Shown in pieces: positions 1 to 7,120 of a stretch of 32,810 nt of DNA. Location: the NCBI GenBank assembly GCA_031272405.1, contig JAISTW010000029.1, forward strand, positions 1-32,810. Reading direction: 5' to 3'. Position 1 is the stretch's first letter. Each line of letters begins with the position of its first letter. This DNA is from Desulfovibrio sp. (GTDB lineage: Bacteria; Desulfobacterota; Desulfovibrionia; Desulfovibrionales; Desulfovibrionaceae). Made by a program: the position numbers and the translations under genes. The notes under the pieces were generated by a model, which saw only the letters and a program-made list of their open reading frames with translations, was not told the origin of the DNA and searched no databases.

Positions 1-64
1 CATTGCCCCTCTGGCGTGGAAAACAGTCAGCAATTCTCTCATATTGTTCATGTGTGATTTCCAT
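1..64 (-). CDS. IS5-like transposase, N-terminal fragment (runs off window)
   Basis: Read on the minus strand, an ATG at 62-64 opens a frame of 21 codons that runs off the left edge. It begins MEITHEQYERIADCFPRQRG. The 'EQYERI...PRQRGN' pattern is what I recall for the N-terminus of IS5-family transposases common in proteobacteria. Upstream there is a matching promoter and a candidate terminal repeat. Only the first residues are visible, so the DDE catalytic domain, the intactness of the gene and the exact IS subgroup cannot be judged. Family assignment is from memory of related proteins. Confidence 0.7.
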   Translation of the reverse strand, partial: MEITHEQYERIADCFPRQRGN

Positions 65-72
65 CAGAACAA

Positions 73-99
73 GTTATACTCTTTATATAATCTTGTCAA
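73..99 (-). promoter_or_regulatory. Promoter of the IS5-like transposase
   Basis: On the minus strand a perfect -35 box TTGACA (complement of 94-99) is followed after 15 bases by TATAAC (complement of 73-78), about 10 bases before the transposase ATG. The spacer is shorter than the ideal 17. The boxes and their position inside the IS end support a resident transposase promoter. Confidence 0.5.
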
Positions 100-266
100 T
101 TTGTGTTAACACGCCCTAAGCTTTTTTCGCTCTCATCAGGCACTTGGCTGCAAAAGCCCGGCGGAATTCAGAGCGCAACAACTTCAACTGGCGGCTTGAT
201 TTTGAGGGGGCGCTACAACCTCCCGGCTCCTATGGGCGTTTCCTCCAATCAGGAGAAAAGCCGCTC

Positions 267-1196
267 TCACTCCCGCACGAATTGAATCTTGTATGACTGC
301 CTGGCGTTGTTGATGTCGCGAAACACCCATGAACAGGGCGTTTGTTCGCCCTCGCCCTGGCAGGTCATTTCGGAAGCGCCCCAGATATCGCCGGAAGAGC
401 AAAACATTTTGGATGAGCTCATACGCAGAATCCCGCCGCTGTTGACAAGCGCCTTGGTCGCGCCGACGCATTCACCGGCGTATTTGGGATCATAAATGTA
501 GCGTTTTCCAACGCCGTTTTTGTCAAAACAAAAACGCTCCCTGACGATGCGCTTGGTGCCGTATTCCGGCCTTGTCCCCACCCAGCAACCTTCCAGAAAA
601 TCAAGTTTCCCGCTTTTGGCGGCGTCTTCAGGGATTTTGAGCGCTTCGCCCTTTTGGGGCGTCCGTTTTTCGGCTGCCTTTTTTTCAGGTTGGGTGGGTT
701 TCTGTTTTTCCGGCTCCTTGACGGCCTGCGCCGGTTTTTTTTCAGCCTTGTTTTTTTGCGGAACCAGCGGCAGAAAATGGCCTGGCGTCAACACCGTCCT
801 CTCCGGCGTTTTTTCGGGCGCTGGGGCGGGTTTCTTTTCTTCCCCTGTTTTGGATGGCGTGGTTTTCTCCGGCACTCCGACGGCATCCCTGGCCTTGGCA
901 TCCGGCACGTCCCGGCGAACCTCGGGCAGCACGACAATATCCGGGGGAGACTGAACGCCGGGGATATCCGGGAAGATGGGGATTTCCGGCACCGGGACGG
1001 CCGGGGTTTCCGGCGAGACGGGGACGACATGCAAAGCGCCGTCCTGCCGCGGGGGAGAGACGACGACAGTGTCAGAGGTTTCCGGAGCTGGCGCGGCCGG
1101 AACATACTGCTTCTCGTCCAGTTGCTCAGCGGCAAGGGACGCGGCGGGGAAGGCCAGGCCAAGAAAAATCGTCCAGCAAAAAAGAAGTGTTTTCAC
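267..1196 (-). CDS. Exported proline/lysine-rich protein with SrfA-type C-terminal domain
   Basis: 309 residues. Residues 1-22 form a signal peptide (MK-basic start, hydrophobic core, cleavage probably after ASLAA). Residues about 25-195 are low-complexity, rich in Pro, Lys, Glu and Ala with many 'EK(K)P' and 'PEK' units, and look like a flexible envelope-spanning or cell-wall spacer. Residues about 200-309 form a globular domain starting 'FLEGCWVG'. It aligns with the C-terminus of the neighbouring upstream gene (1257-2456), including four conserved cysteines (CVG, C-S/P, C-Q/R, C-S). It is the last gene of the minus-strand operon, 60 bases after its neighbour. The cysteines and signal peptide suggest a disulfide-bonded periplasmic domain. 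No enzymatic motif is visible and the function is unknown. IS sequence lies about 150 bases downstream. Confidence 0.8.
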   Translation of the reverse strand: MKTLLFCWTIFLGLAFPAASLAAEQLDEKQYVPAAPAPETSDTVVVSPPRQDGALHVVPVSPETPAVPVPEIPIFPDIPGVQSPPDIVVLPEVRRDVPDAKARDAVGVPEKTTPSKTGEEKKPAPAPEKTPERTVLTPGHFLPLVPQKNKAEKKPAQAVKEPEKQKPTQPEKKAAEKRTPQKGEALKIPEDAAKSGKLDFLEGCWVGTRPEYGTKRIVRERFCFDKNGVGKRYIYDPKYAGECVGATKALVNSGGILRMSSSKMFCSSGDIWGASEMTCQGEGEQTPCSWVFRDINNARQSYKIQFVRE

Positions 1197-1256
1197 AGTG
1201 TCTACCCGGGTTGCGCGTGAGACGGCCCAAGGGGGATGCAGGCTTGCTGCCCCCTG

Positions 1257-2423
1257 TTACGGCACGCGTTTGAAATAAACATTGCCGCCCCAGTCGGCGC
1301 CTTCGGCGGATTTGCCCAGACAGGACGTCTGGCCGTCGCCCGTTTGTCTGCACTCAATGGTCTCCGCCCGATACGACTTGTTTTCGTCCGGGCAGGTCTG
1401 TTTTTCCGCTTCAATGCGGAGAACTCCCGGACCGGAGAAACGGGCGCCGGCTTTGCCGACGCAGTCCTGTTTGCCGTTTTGGCGCACGGTCACCGTTCCG
1501 TTGCCCGCGGCGTCAAAAGCATAGATAACGGTGATGGGTCGTCCGTCCATACGGCTGACCAGACCGGCGTCGTTCATCCACTTGCCTTCCAGAAAGGCGT
1601 AGTCGACCGCCTTGGGCGGGATGACCAACTCCTGGCGGGGAGGCTCCGGCGTTTCGGAGGCGTCGGTCGGGTGGAGCCGGGGGTCGGAAAGCCCCGTCCC
1701 GGGTCTGTCTTCTTCGGCGTTGAGGCTCGCGGTTTCGGACGAACGTGCGTTGTCTGCGGCGGGCGGACGGGAATCCAGGCCGAAAACGTCAACAAGAGGC
1801 CGCCACGGGCCAAGGGGAACAAAGAGGAGGAGCAGGAGGGCGCACAGCAGCGGCAAGAGCCAAAGCCAAGCGAGCGCTGACCTGCCGTCTCCCGTGTTTC
1901 GTGTCGGGGGCAGGGGTGTGGCCGCGGTGTGCCGGGGGAAATGTTTTCCGATGCGGACCAGTTCCTCGGGTTGGGCCCCCGGTGTGGAGGAGGAAAAGCC
2001 CCAGCATGTCATGACGGGCTGCCCGCCCACAGAGTACAGACATGAGGGGGAAGGGCAGCAAATGGCCAGTTCCAGGGTCATGCCGCGCAGGACATTTGTT
2101 TGCGAGGACCCGTCTGCCTTCAGTTTCCCGGCCAGGCTCTGTATGTCTTTGGCCATCTGTTCCGCGACGCCGACGAGTTCTCGCGCCTCTTCTTCGGGCA
2201 GTTCCGTGACGGGCGCGGCCGGCCCGGGAAGCGGCGTGTACCAGTCAATGACTTCTCCGCTCCGCAAACCGTCGGGTTCCGCGAAGAGCAGAGCGTGTCT
2301 CTCGTCCAACCGGGCGCACGTCAGTTCCCTGATCTGGTGGTAATGTTCCACAACGCGCGTCCCTTGGCAGGAAAGGGACTGCACCTGGCTTTTGGGGGTG
2401 GAAGCTATATGCCGGGAACCCAT
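1257..2423 (-). CDS. SrfA-like membrane-anchored protein
   Basis: 388 residues from the preferred start. The longest frame opens at 2456 immediately after the upstream stop codon, but the second ATG (2421-2423) has a good Shine-Dalgarno (AGGGGAAA) and is chosen here. An N-terminal cytoplasmic part of about 180 residues contains 'GEVIDWYTPL' followed by an acidic helix, a pattern I associate with the SrfA family (Salmonella SsrB-regulated factor A). One strong transmembrane helix (about residues 183-205) comes next, then a linker, then a C-terminal domain of about 110 residues beginning 'FLEGKWMND'. The same domain, with four matching cysteines, occurs in the next gene. The topology N-in/C-out would place these cysteines in the periplasm. 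The SrfA assignment is from memory and moderate; the role of the family is not established. Confidence 0.72.
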   Translation of the reverse strand: MGSRHIASTPKSQVQSLSCQGTRVVEHYHQIRELTCARLDERHALLFAEPDGLRSGEVIDWYTPLPGPAAPVTELPEEEARELVGVAEQMAKDIQSLAGKLKADGSSQTNVLRGMTLELAICCPSPSCLYSVGGQPVMTCWGFSSSTPGAQPEELVRIGKHFPRHTAATPLPPTRNTGDGRSALAWLWLLPLLCALLLLLFVPLGPWRPLVDVFGLDSRPPAADNARSSETASLNAEEDRPGTGLSDPRLHPTDASETPEPPRQELVIPPKAVDYAFLEGKWMNDAGLVSRMDGRPITVIYAFDAAGNGTVTVRQNGKQDCVGKAGARFSGPGVLRIEAEKQTCPDENKSYRAETIECRQTGDGQTSCLGKSAEGADWGGNVYFKRVP

Positions 2424-2456
2424 GTCGTTTCCCCTGTCTTTCCTGTCTGTCGGCAT

Positions 2457-3248
2457 CTAGCCGTTGGCCATCTCAATGTTGTCGAGAAGGTATTGCTGTT
2501 CCTGGCCGTTGGTGGCAAATTGCTGTTTTATCGCGGCCGCCTCGCTGGTTTTCGTTTTTTTGCTGACAACGCGGCTGTGCATCTGGTCCAGGGATGCCCG
2601 GGACGGAGCGTCGTGTTTTGCGGCGGGCGTGTCGGCGCTCCGGGATTCATCGGCCAGGGCCGCTTCATAGTGGGCATCAAGTTTTTGGTGGTGTTCAAGC
2701 GTGACGCCCAGCAAATGTTCGGCTTCGTTCATGCCGCTTTTGATTTCCTGATAGGATTTTTCCAGTTCGAATTTTGTGATTCTGCCGCTTTTGTAATCGG
2801 CCAGCAGGAGTTTGAATTCCCTGTCATAGCATTGCAGACTGTGGCGCGCGGAAGCGTTGACGGCGTCAATGTCGGCGATGTCGCCGTCCAGGTCGCGCAG
2901 ATAGGATGCCATGCGCGCGTTTTGCTCTTTCGTCTGATTTTGTTTGGCCGAGGCGTAGCCCAGCGCGCCACCGGAAAGGCCGCCTGTTACGCCGCCGGCC
3001 ACGGCGCCCTCCAGCTTGCCTGTGGTCAAACCGCCGATAATCGCGCCGAGAAGCGCGCCCACAGCGGCACCGCCGGCCGCGTGCTTGGGGACGCTGTTCT
3101 CCTCTTCCCGGAGTTTTTTGATGGGGGCGTAACATTGCGGATAGCGTTCAACCTTGGTCGTCTGCGCGCCGTATTTGCTTGCGCATCCGCTCAACCCCGT
3201 CAGCGGAAAAACGCAACTCATGAACAATATAGCAATTTTTTTGAGCAT
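2457..3248 (-). CDS. Glycine-zipper lipoprotein
   Basis: 263 residues. Residues 1-21 are a lipoprotein signal with lipobox LSGC, Cys21 being the predicted lipidated residue. Residues about 57-105 form a glycine-zipper segment (repeated GxxxG and GGxxG with AVGALLGAIIGG), typical of envelope lipoproteins that insert in or lie on the outer membrane. The rest is predominantly charged and helical, probably coiled coil (about 115-205), followed by an Ala/Ser/Lys-rich tail. This is the first gene of the minus-strand operon. Its TAG stop directly abuts the longest start of the SrfA-like gene, indicating co-transcription. Glycine-zipper lipoproteins have no single function; a structural envelope role is inferred. 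Confidence 0.8.
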   Translation of the reverse strand: MLKKIAILFMSCVFPLTGLSGCASKYGAQTTKVERYPQCYAPIKKLREEENSVPKHAAGGAAVGALLGAIIGGLTTGKLEGAVAGGVTGGLSGGALGYASAKQNQTKEQNARMASYLRDLDGDIADIDAVNASARHSLQCYDREFKLLLADYKSGRITKFELEKSYQEIKSGMNEAEHLLGVTLEHHQKLDAHYEAALADESRSADTPAAKHDAPSRASLDQMHSRVVSKKTKTSEAAAIKQQFATNGQEQQYLLDNIEMANG

Positions 3249-3372
3249 GGCATGTACCCCCGGCGCGGATTTCGCGCCCGCGAGCGTTGATGGCTTTGGC
3301 TTCCGGCGTTAAATTGTAGCGCCCAACGTGTTTCATGGCAACTGTTAAATGTCGTGCTGTCGTCCGCGACCG

Positions 3373-3400
3373 TTGCAAAATTCGCCGAATGTGCTATGCT
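3373..3400 (+). promoter_or_regulatory. Probable sigma-70 promoter of the DUF169 gene
   Basis: TTGCAA (3373-3378) and TATGCT (3395-3400) are separated by 16 bases. The -10 box is preceded by TGC, giving an extended -10 (TGCTATGCT). Transcription would start near 3407, leaving a leader of about 57 bases before the ATG at 3464. Confidence 0.45.
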
Positions 3401-3425
3401 TGCGACATGATTCTGTGGAAATGGC

Positions 3426-3439
3426 GTGAAATCACATAA
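3426..3439 (+). repeat. 14-nt element, copy 1
   Basis: GTGAAATCACATAA occurs here, about 20 bases downstream of the predicted transcription start of the DUF169 gene. It recurs exactly at 14221-14234. The core GTGA-AA-TCAC is an inverted repeat with 2-nt spacing, so a repressor site is possible. Function is unknown. Confidence 0.4.
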
Positions 3440-3463
3440 CATCTGTTTTTCGGAGATTCAGGA

Positions 3464-4261
3464 ATGTCGCTCAGCTATGCGGAAATGGAAAAAATTTTGA
3501 TGGACGCGCTCAGGCTCTACCACCATCCGGTAGCCGTCAACTGGCTGTTTACGGAGGAAGAAATAGAAGAGTTCAGAGCCGGGAACGCCTGCCTTGCACC
3601 TGTCAAGCCCACGACCTTTTGCCAGTGGGAAATCGCCGCGCGCATGCAAAACAAAACCGTTCTGGCCACAAAGGACAATCTCGGTTGTTCCAACGCTCAG
3701 GTATGCTTTGGCTTCAAGGACAATGACGGCAACGAATTCAAATCCCAGGCCAAATACTGCCTGGATATCGACCAGGCGGAGCGTTTTCAGCGTTCCAAAC
3801 CGCGTTTGCCCCTGGGCGAAGTCAGGGCCGTGGCCGTCGGTCCTCTGGGCAAGGCAGCGACAGAACCTCACGTCGTTCATTTTTATTGCGACAACATGCA
3901 ATCTTACCATCTTGCGGTGGATTACATGGCCGCCACAAATACCCATCCCCTGAGACCGCAAATCACCATGAGTTCCTCGGCCTGCGGCGGCAGTGTGTTC
4001 ACCTGGCTGCAAAAGACGTTCAACTGTTGTCCGGCTTGCTCCGGGAGCTACAATTCCGGCAAGACCGAACGCGGTGAAGTCAATGTCTTTATCCCCGGCG
4101 AGCAGATTGGGGCTGTGGTCAAACGCCTCCTGCAACGCATTGAAAAATCCGGTTCCAGTTCCATCACCCGTCCCGGCGACGCCTTCCCCGGCGGCGACAT
4201 CTGCAAGAATTGCCCTCTCATTGTTTTTAAGGCTGATGCCTGTAAAAAATGTGAACAATAA
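3464..4261 (+). CDS. DUF169 family protein
   Basis: 265 residues, about the usual length for the DUF169 family (COG2043), whose biochemical role is unknown. Features visible: N-terminal 'LYHHPVAVNWLF', a central 'TFCQWEIAARM' segment and a cysteine-rich second half. The cysteines occur as 'SSACGG' (about 168), 'CCPACSG' (about 186) and a terminal 'ICKNCPLIVF...CKKC' (about 246-264). This arrangement suggests metal or Fe-S binding. There is no signal peptide, so it should be cytoplasmic. The start ATG at 3464 follows a GGAGATTCAGG leader containing a Shine-Dalgarno. It precedes a TauE/SafE exporter by 44 bases, which suggests a link with sulfur oxyanion handling, but that is inference. Confidence 0.85.
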   Translation: MSLSYAEMEKILMDALRLYHHPVAVNWLFTEEEIEEFRAGNACLAPVKPTTFCQWEIAARMQNKTVLATKDNLGCSNAQVCFGFKDNDGNEFKSQAKYCLDIDQAERFQRSKPRLPLGEVRAVAVGPLGKAATEPHVVHFYCDNMQSYHLAVDYMAATNTHPLRPQITMSSSACGGSVFTWLQKTFNCCPACSGSYNSGKTERGEVNVFIPGEQIGAVVKRLLQRIEKSGSSSITRPGDAFPGGDICKNCPLIVFKADACKKCEQ

Positions 4262-4305
4262 CAGCGTACTGAAGAAACACAGCGCTGCTGAATTAAGGAG
4301 TTTTC

Positions 4306-5493
4306 ATGAAATTTGTTGCATTACTGTTGTTTTCTCTGATCCTGCTCTCCGGAAATATGACGGTTATCGCCGCCGAAAACGATGTGAAAGCTCCAGCCGG
4401 GGTTTTCGCCGCTCCGTCCGGTGGAGGGGCGCAGACAAAACCGACCGCCACGCGTTTGGAAGCGGCCATTCAGGAAGCCATTGACGCCAAAAAAGTTGAC
4501 CAGGCCGCGAAACCTGGTTTACTTGGCATCCCGGGGGGACCCGAGGTCAATCCGCTCCTTGCCGTCCTGTGGGCCGTGTGGGTTGGCTGGATTTTCTCAA
4601 CTGTGGGAGCTTTCGGCGGAGTTATGGCCTCGGTCGGACACATCAGCGTTTTCGGTTTGGGTGACTATGCGGCCTCATTCGGCAAAACGCTCAAGTTGAA
4701 CAAGGTCGTTACCGATTCATTGCGTGTGTCCAATCAGTGGCTTGTTGGAACTTCATCCCTTATTTCATCCATCAAATACGCCTCGCTGGGGCGTATTGTG
4801 CTGCCCTTGGGCGTGGCCCTCGGTCTTGGTTCTCTTGCCGGTTCCATACTGACGCCCATATTGACGCAGGGCAAGGTGGATTTTCGTTCCTATGTCGGGT
4901 ATTTCGGCGTTTTTGTCTTGGCCCTCGGATGTTACCTTTTTTATGAAACCACGCCGGGAGCGCGCGCCAAAAAGAAAAATGCAGCGGCCGTCGTCAAGGC
5001 GTTTGAAGCGGCGGCCCAAAAACACCAGACAGACAACCGGGCCAACAAGGTCGAGGTATTGAGCGTATCCCTGTCACGCGTGGTCTTCACCTTTTACGGC
5101 GTCAGATTTTCCTTCAACACCTTTCTGCCGGTGCTGGGCGGTTTCGTCATAGCCATGGTCGCGTCTTTCCTCGGCGTGGGCGGCGGTTTTCTGCTGGTGC
5201 CTTTTCTGACCAGCATTTCAGAACTGCCAATGTACCTCGCCGCAGGAACGTCGGCTTTCGCCGTGCTGATAGGCATGGCGACTTCCATCTCGACCTTTAT
5301 GTTCGGGGGCACGCCTGTCTATTGGCCCATGGTGGGCATTGAACTGGTCGGCATCGTCATCGGTTCCTGGATAGGCCCCATAACAGCCAAATTTTTTTCG
5401 GATATCTGGCTCAAGCGGATTTTTATAGTGCTGGCGCTTATTGTCGGCGTCAATTACGTCCTGCGCGGTTTCTTCGGCATACGCCTCTGGTAG
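4306..5493 (+). CDS. Sulfite exporter TauE/SafE family permease
   Basis: 395 residues. It has an N-terminal hydrophobic helix or signal (1-23), then a long polar periplasm-like stretch (24-80). Two membrane halves typical of TauE/SafE proteins follow (about 83-215 and 270-394). Between them is a charged loop of about 50 residues. The second half carries the glycine motif 'ASFLGVGGGFLLVPFL', the hallmark of the family's repeat. The first half has 'STVGAFGGVMASVG' at the equivalent place. Family members export sulfite, sulfoacetate or other organosulfur anions. In a sulfate reducer, efflux of sulfite or a related anion is plausible but the substrate is not proven. The start has a strong Shine-Dalgarno (AAGGAG). 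It is followed after one base by a small membrane protein. Confidence 0.88.
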   Translation: MKFVALLLFSLILLSGNMTVIAAENDVKAPAGVFAAPSGGGAQTKPTATRLEAAIQEAIDAKKVDQAAKPGLLGIPGGPEVNPLLAVLWAVWVGWIFSTVGAFGGVMASVGHISVFGLGDYAASFGKTLKLNKVVTDSLRVSNQWLVGTSSLISSIKYASLGRIVLPLGVALGLGSLAGSILTPILTQGKVDFRSYVGYFGVFVLALGCYLFYETTPGARAKKKNAAAVVKAFEAAAQKHQTDNRANKVEVLSVSLSRVVFTFYGVRFSFNTFLPVLGGFVIAMVASFLGVGGGFLLVPFLTSISELPMYLAAGTSAFAVLIGMATSISTFMFGGTPVYWPMVGIELVGIVIGSWIGPITAKFFSDIWLKRIFIVLALIVGVNYVLRGFFGIRLW

Positions 5494-5494
5494 A

Positions 5495-6058
5495 ATGAGC
5501 TTCGCCGCCCTTGTCCCGTCTTGGCTGGACGCCTTCCTCATAGCGCCTTTCCGCTGGCCGGAAAGCGCCTATGCCGGGATGTGGCTGGGCAGCGGCATTC
5601 TGGCTTTTTACTGCCTCGCGCTCGGCGAGTGCGTCGTTGCTTCTCTTTACCTGCTGCATCATAGGTACTACGCTCAAGACGCCGCTGAAATGACGCGTTG
5701 CCACCGGATATCCATGAACGCCCTGCATTCCGGCGACAGGGAGGCTTATCTGGCGGCCAACATGCTTGCCCGCGAACATTTCGGCAAAAATTTTTTCAGC
5801 GGCGCATCCCTGGGTTTGTCGTCTCTCTGGCCGCTGCCGTTTGCTCTCGGCTGGATGGCTTTGCGCTTTGAGGGGATCGATCTGTACGCTCTGCCCGTAT
5901 GGAATTGCAAGGCCGGCTATGTTTTTGTTCTGTTGTCCCAGTATATGGCGCTGCGTCTGTGCTTCGGCCGGGTGAGAAAATTTTTGCCGCTGTTCGGCCG
6001 TGTTGATACATTGCGCAAACAGGCCGTAAAAGTGGTCCCTGATCCGGATTCAGATTGA
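5495..6058 (+). CDS. Small membrane protein paired with the TauE/SafE permease
   Basis: 187 residues from the ATG at 5495, which lies one base after the permease stop codon, implying translational coupling. A longer frame begins inside the permease gene and is rejected. A transmembrane helix is predicted around residues 25-52 ('GMWLGSGILAFYCLALGECVVASLYLL'). Two further hydrophobic segments lie around 100-122 and 130-158. The middle part (about 60-95) is polar and helical. I do not recognise a named domain. I recall similar small membrane proteins next to TauE homologues in sulfate reducers, so an accessory subunit of the exporter is a reasonable inference. Confidence 0.75.
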   Translation: MSFAALVPSWLDAFLIAPFRWPESAYAGMWLGSGILAFYCLALGECVVASLYLLHHRYYAQDAAEMTRCHRISMNALHSGDREAYLAANMLAREHFGKNFFSGASLGLSSLWPLPFALGWMALRFEGIDLYALPVWNCKAGYVFVLLSQYMALRLCFGRVRKFLPLFGRVDTLRKQAVKVVPDPDSD

Positions 6059-6080
6059 AACCGTCCGATTTCAGGGGCAA

Positions 6081-6602
6081 TCAGCCGTCTCGTCCAAACC
6101 GCTTCAACAACGCGCATATCCGGCGCACGGCGGCATCCTGATCCGGACCTTCCGCACGGGCAGTGTAATCAAGCACGGACCGAACCACGCTCAGGGCCTC
6201 TTCCACGCTGTCCACCCAGAAGGTGACGGCTCCGTGCAGCATGAGTCCCGGACCTTCCAGCGGGCCGCGGATGCCCAGAACAGGGATGCCCACGCCCGCG
6301 GCGAGGCCTACCTCAACGCCCGCGTCCTGCCCCGACGCGCCGTAATAAATGAGCATGTCCGCCGTCAGGCAGGCGTTTTTGCAGAAGTCGTAGACCATGC
6401 CCCCGTCCCTGTCCGTGTCCATCCATATCCGCCTCTGCGCGGGGGCAAGCCCCGCGGGCGGCACGGCCTTTTCCGTCCAGTCCAGCAGTTCGCAACCCAG
6501 GGAGCGTAGTTCGCGTCCCAGCAGGCGCACGCCGTGTTTGTGCCGGAAAGAAGCGGCAATATAGACAGTGAAAGGGGCGGTCGCAATTTTTTTGTGTTCC
6601 AT
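6081..6602 (-). CDS. Nucleoside 2-deoxyribosyltransferase-like protein
   Basis: 173 residues. The N-terminal 'VYIAASFRHKHGVRLLGREL' and the downstream 'GASGQDAGVEVGLAAGVGIPVLGIRG' (about 88-112) match the Rossmann-like fold of the nucleoside 2-deoxyribosyltransferase superfamily. In that family an Asp/Glu pair in the 'D-x-G-x-x-x-E' segment acts on the sugar. Canonical enzymes swap bases between deoxyribonucleosides, but many superfamily members, including this shorter type, have no tested substrate. It is the last gene of the amrS-cobO operon, starting 7 bases after the cobO stop. The link to cobalamin metabolism is positional only. Confidence 0.7.
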   Translation of the reverse strand: MEHKKIATAPFTVYIAASFRHKHGVRLLGRELRSLGCELLDWTEKAVPPAGLAPAQRRIWMDTDRDGGMVYDFCKNACLTADMLIYYGASGQDAGVEVGLAAGVGIPVLGIRGPLEGPGLMLHGAVTFWVDSVEEALSVVRSVLDYTARAEGPDQDAAVRRICALLKRFGRDG

Positions 6603-6609
6603 CGGGCGT

Positions 6610-7113
6610 TCAGTACTCTATGCCGGGCGTCGGCCCGATTCCCTTGCGGCAGAGATGTTTTATTTCCTGCATTTCCGTGACGATGTCCGCCCGGCGCACG
6701 AGCCAGCCGGGAGCATTACGGCCGGAAAGCACCAGATGCCGTCCGTCGTGTTCTGAACTGTCAATCAGTCGCAACAGTTCTTCCCGCATGAGCAGGCCGG
6801 CGTCAAGGGCGTACAGGCTCTCGTCCAGGACGAGCATGTCGGATTCCGGCAGAATGTTCCTGCCCCAGTCGAGTGTTCGCAAAGCTGCTTCACGGTGTTT
6901 GTCCCGGTCTTTTTCGTGCCGAAAAAAGCCCAGGCCGCCCGCGTAAAAACGCGGCCCCAGCAGTTGCCTCAACATGCGCTGTTCACCGGCCTGATCGTCT
7001 CTTTTTATAAACTGGCCGAAAGCGACGCGCATTCCCTGCCCCAGCGCCCGCAATGCCTGTCCCGCGCAGGAGCTGGTTTTCCCTTTGCCGTTGCCGGCGT
7101 ATACCAGCAGCAT
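6610..7113 (-). CDS. cobO: Cob(I)yrinic acid a,c-diamide adenosyltransferase (CobO/BtuR type)
   Basis: 167 residues from the ATG at 7113. The frame stays open to 7299, but that extension would overlap the amrS gene and is unrelated to the family. The protein begins MLLVYAGNGKGKTSS, with the P-loop GNGKGKT at residues 7-13 that binds ATP in CobA/CobO/BtuR enzymes. Family signatures also include 'FIKRD' (about 35) and 'DMLVLDE' (about 93-99). The C-terminus 'PGWLVRRADIVTEMQEIKH...GI..TPGIEY' is the characteristic end of the family. The enzyme transfers the adenosyl group of ATP to reduced corrinoid in B12 synthesis or salvage. It lies 7 bases after the amrS stop. Confidence 0.92.
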   Translation of the reverse strand: MLLVYAGNGKGKTSSCAGQALRALGQGMRVAFGQFIKRDDQAGEQRMLRQLLGPRFYAGGLGFFRHEKDRDKHREAALRTLDWGRNILPESDMLVLDESLYALDAGLLMREELLRLIDSSEHDGRHLVLSGRNAPGWLVRRADIVTEMQEIKHLCRKGIGPTPGIEY

Positions 7114-7120
7114 GGCTCGT

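Larger units (their letters stand above)
1..118 (-). mobile_element. Partial IS5-like insertion sequence, transposase-proximal end
   Basis: This segment holds the transposase start (1-64), its promoter and a short stretch ending near 'TGTTAACACGCCC' (104-116). Read outward-in on the minus strand that end begins GGGCGTGTTAACA, which resembles termini of the IS427 subgroup of IS5 elements. The exact outer boundary is an estimate (about 114-119), because the other end of the element and the target duplication lie outside the window. Confidence 0.5.

Noticed and set aside
200-266. Possible terminator after the proline-rich gene
   Set aside because: Only short imperfect inverted repeats (GGCT/AGCC, CTCC/GGAG) are present, with no T-run on the minus strand.
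654-1220. Long plus-strand frames opposite the exported proline-rich gene
   Set aside because: They are shadows of a GC-rich repetitive gene on the minus strand, rich in Arg/Gly/Phe, without ribosome sites or family motifs.
2100-3290. 396-codon plus-strand frame opposite the lipoprotein and SrfA-like genes
   Set aside because: The minus-strand genes have signal peptides, lipobox, ribosome sites and operon spacing; the plus frame has none of these.
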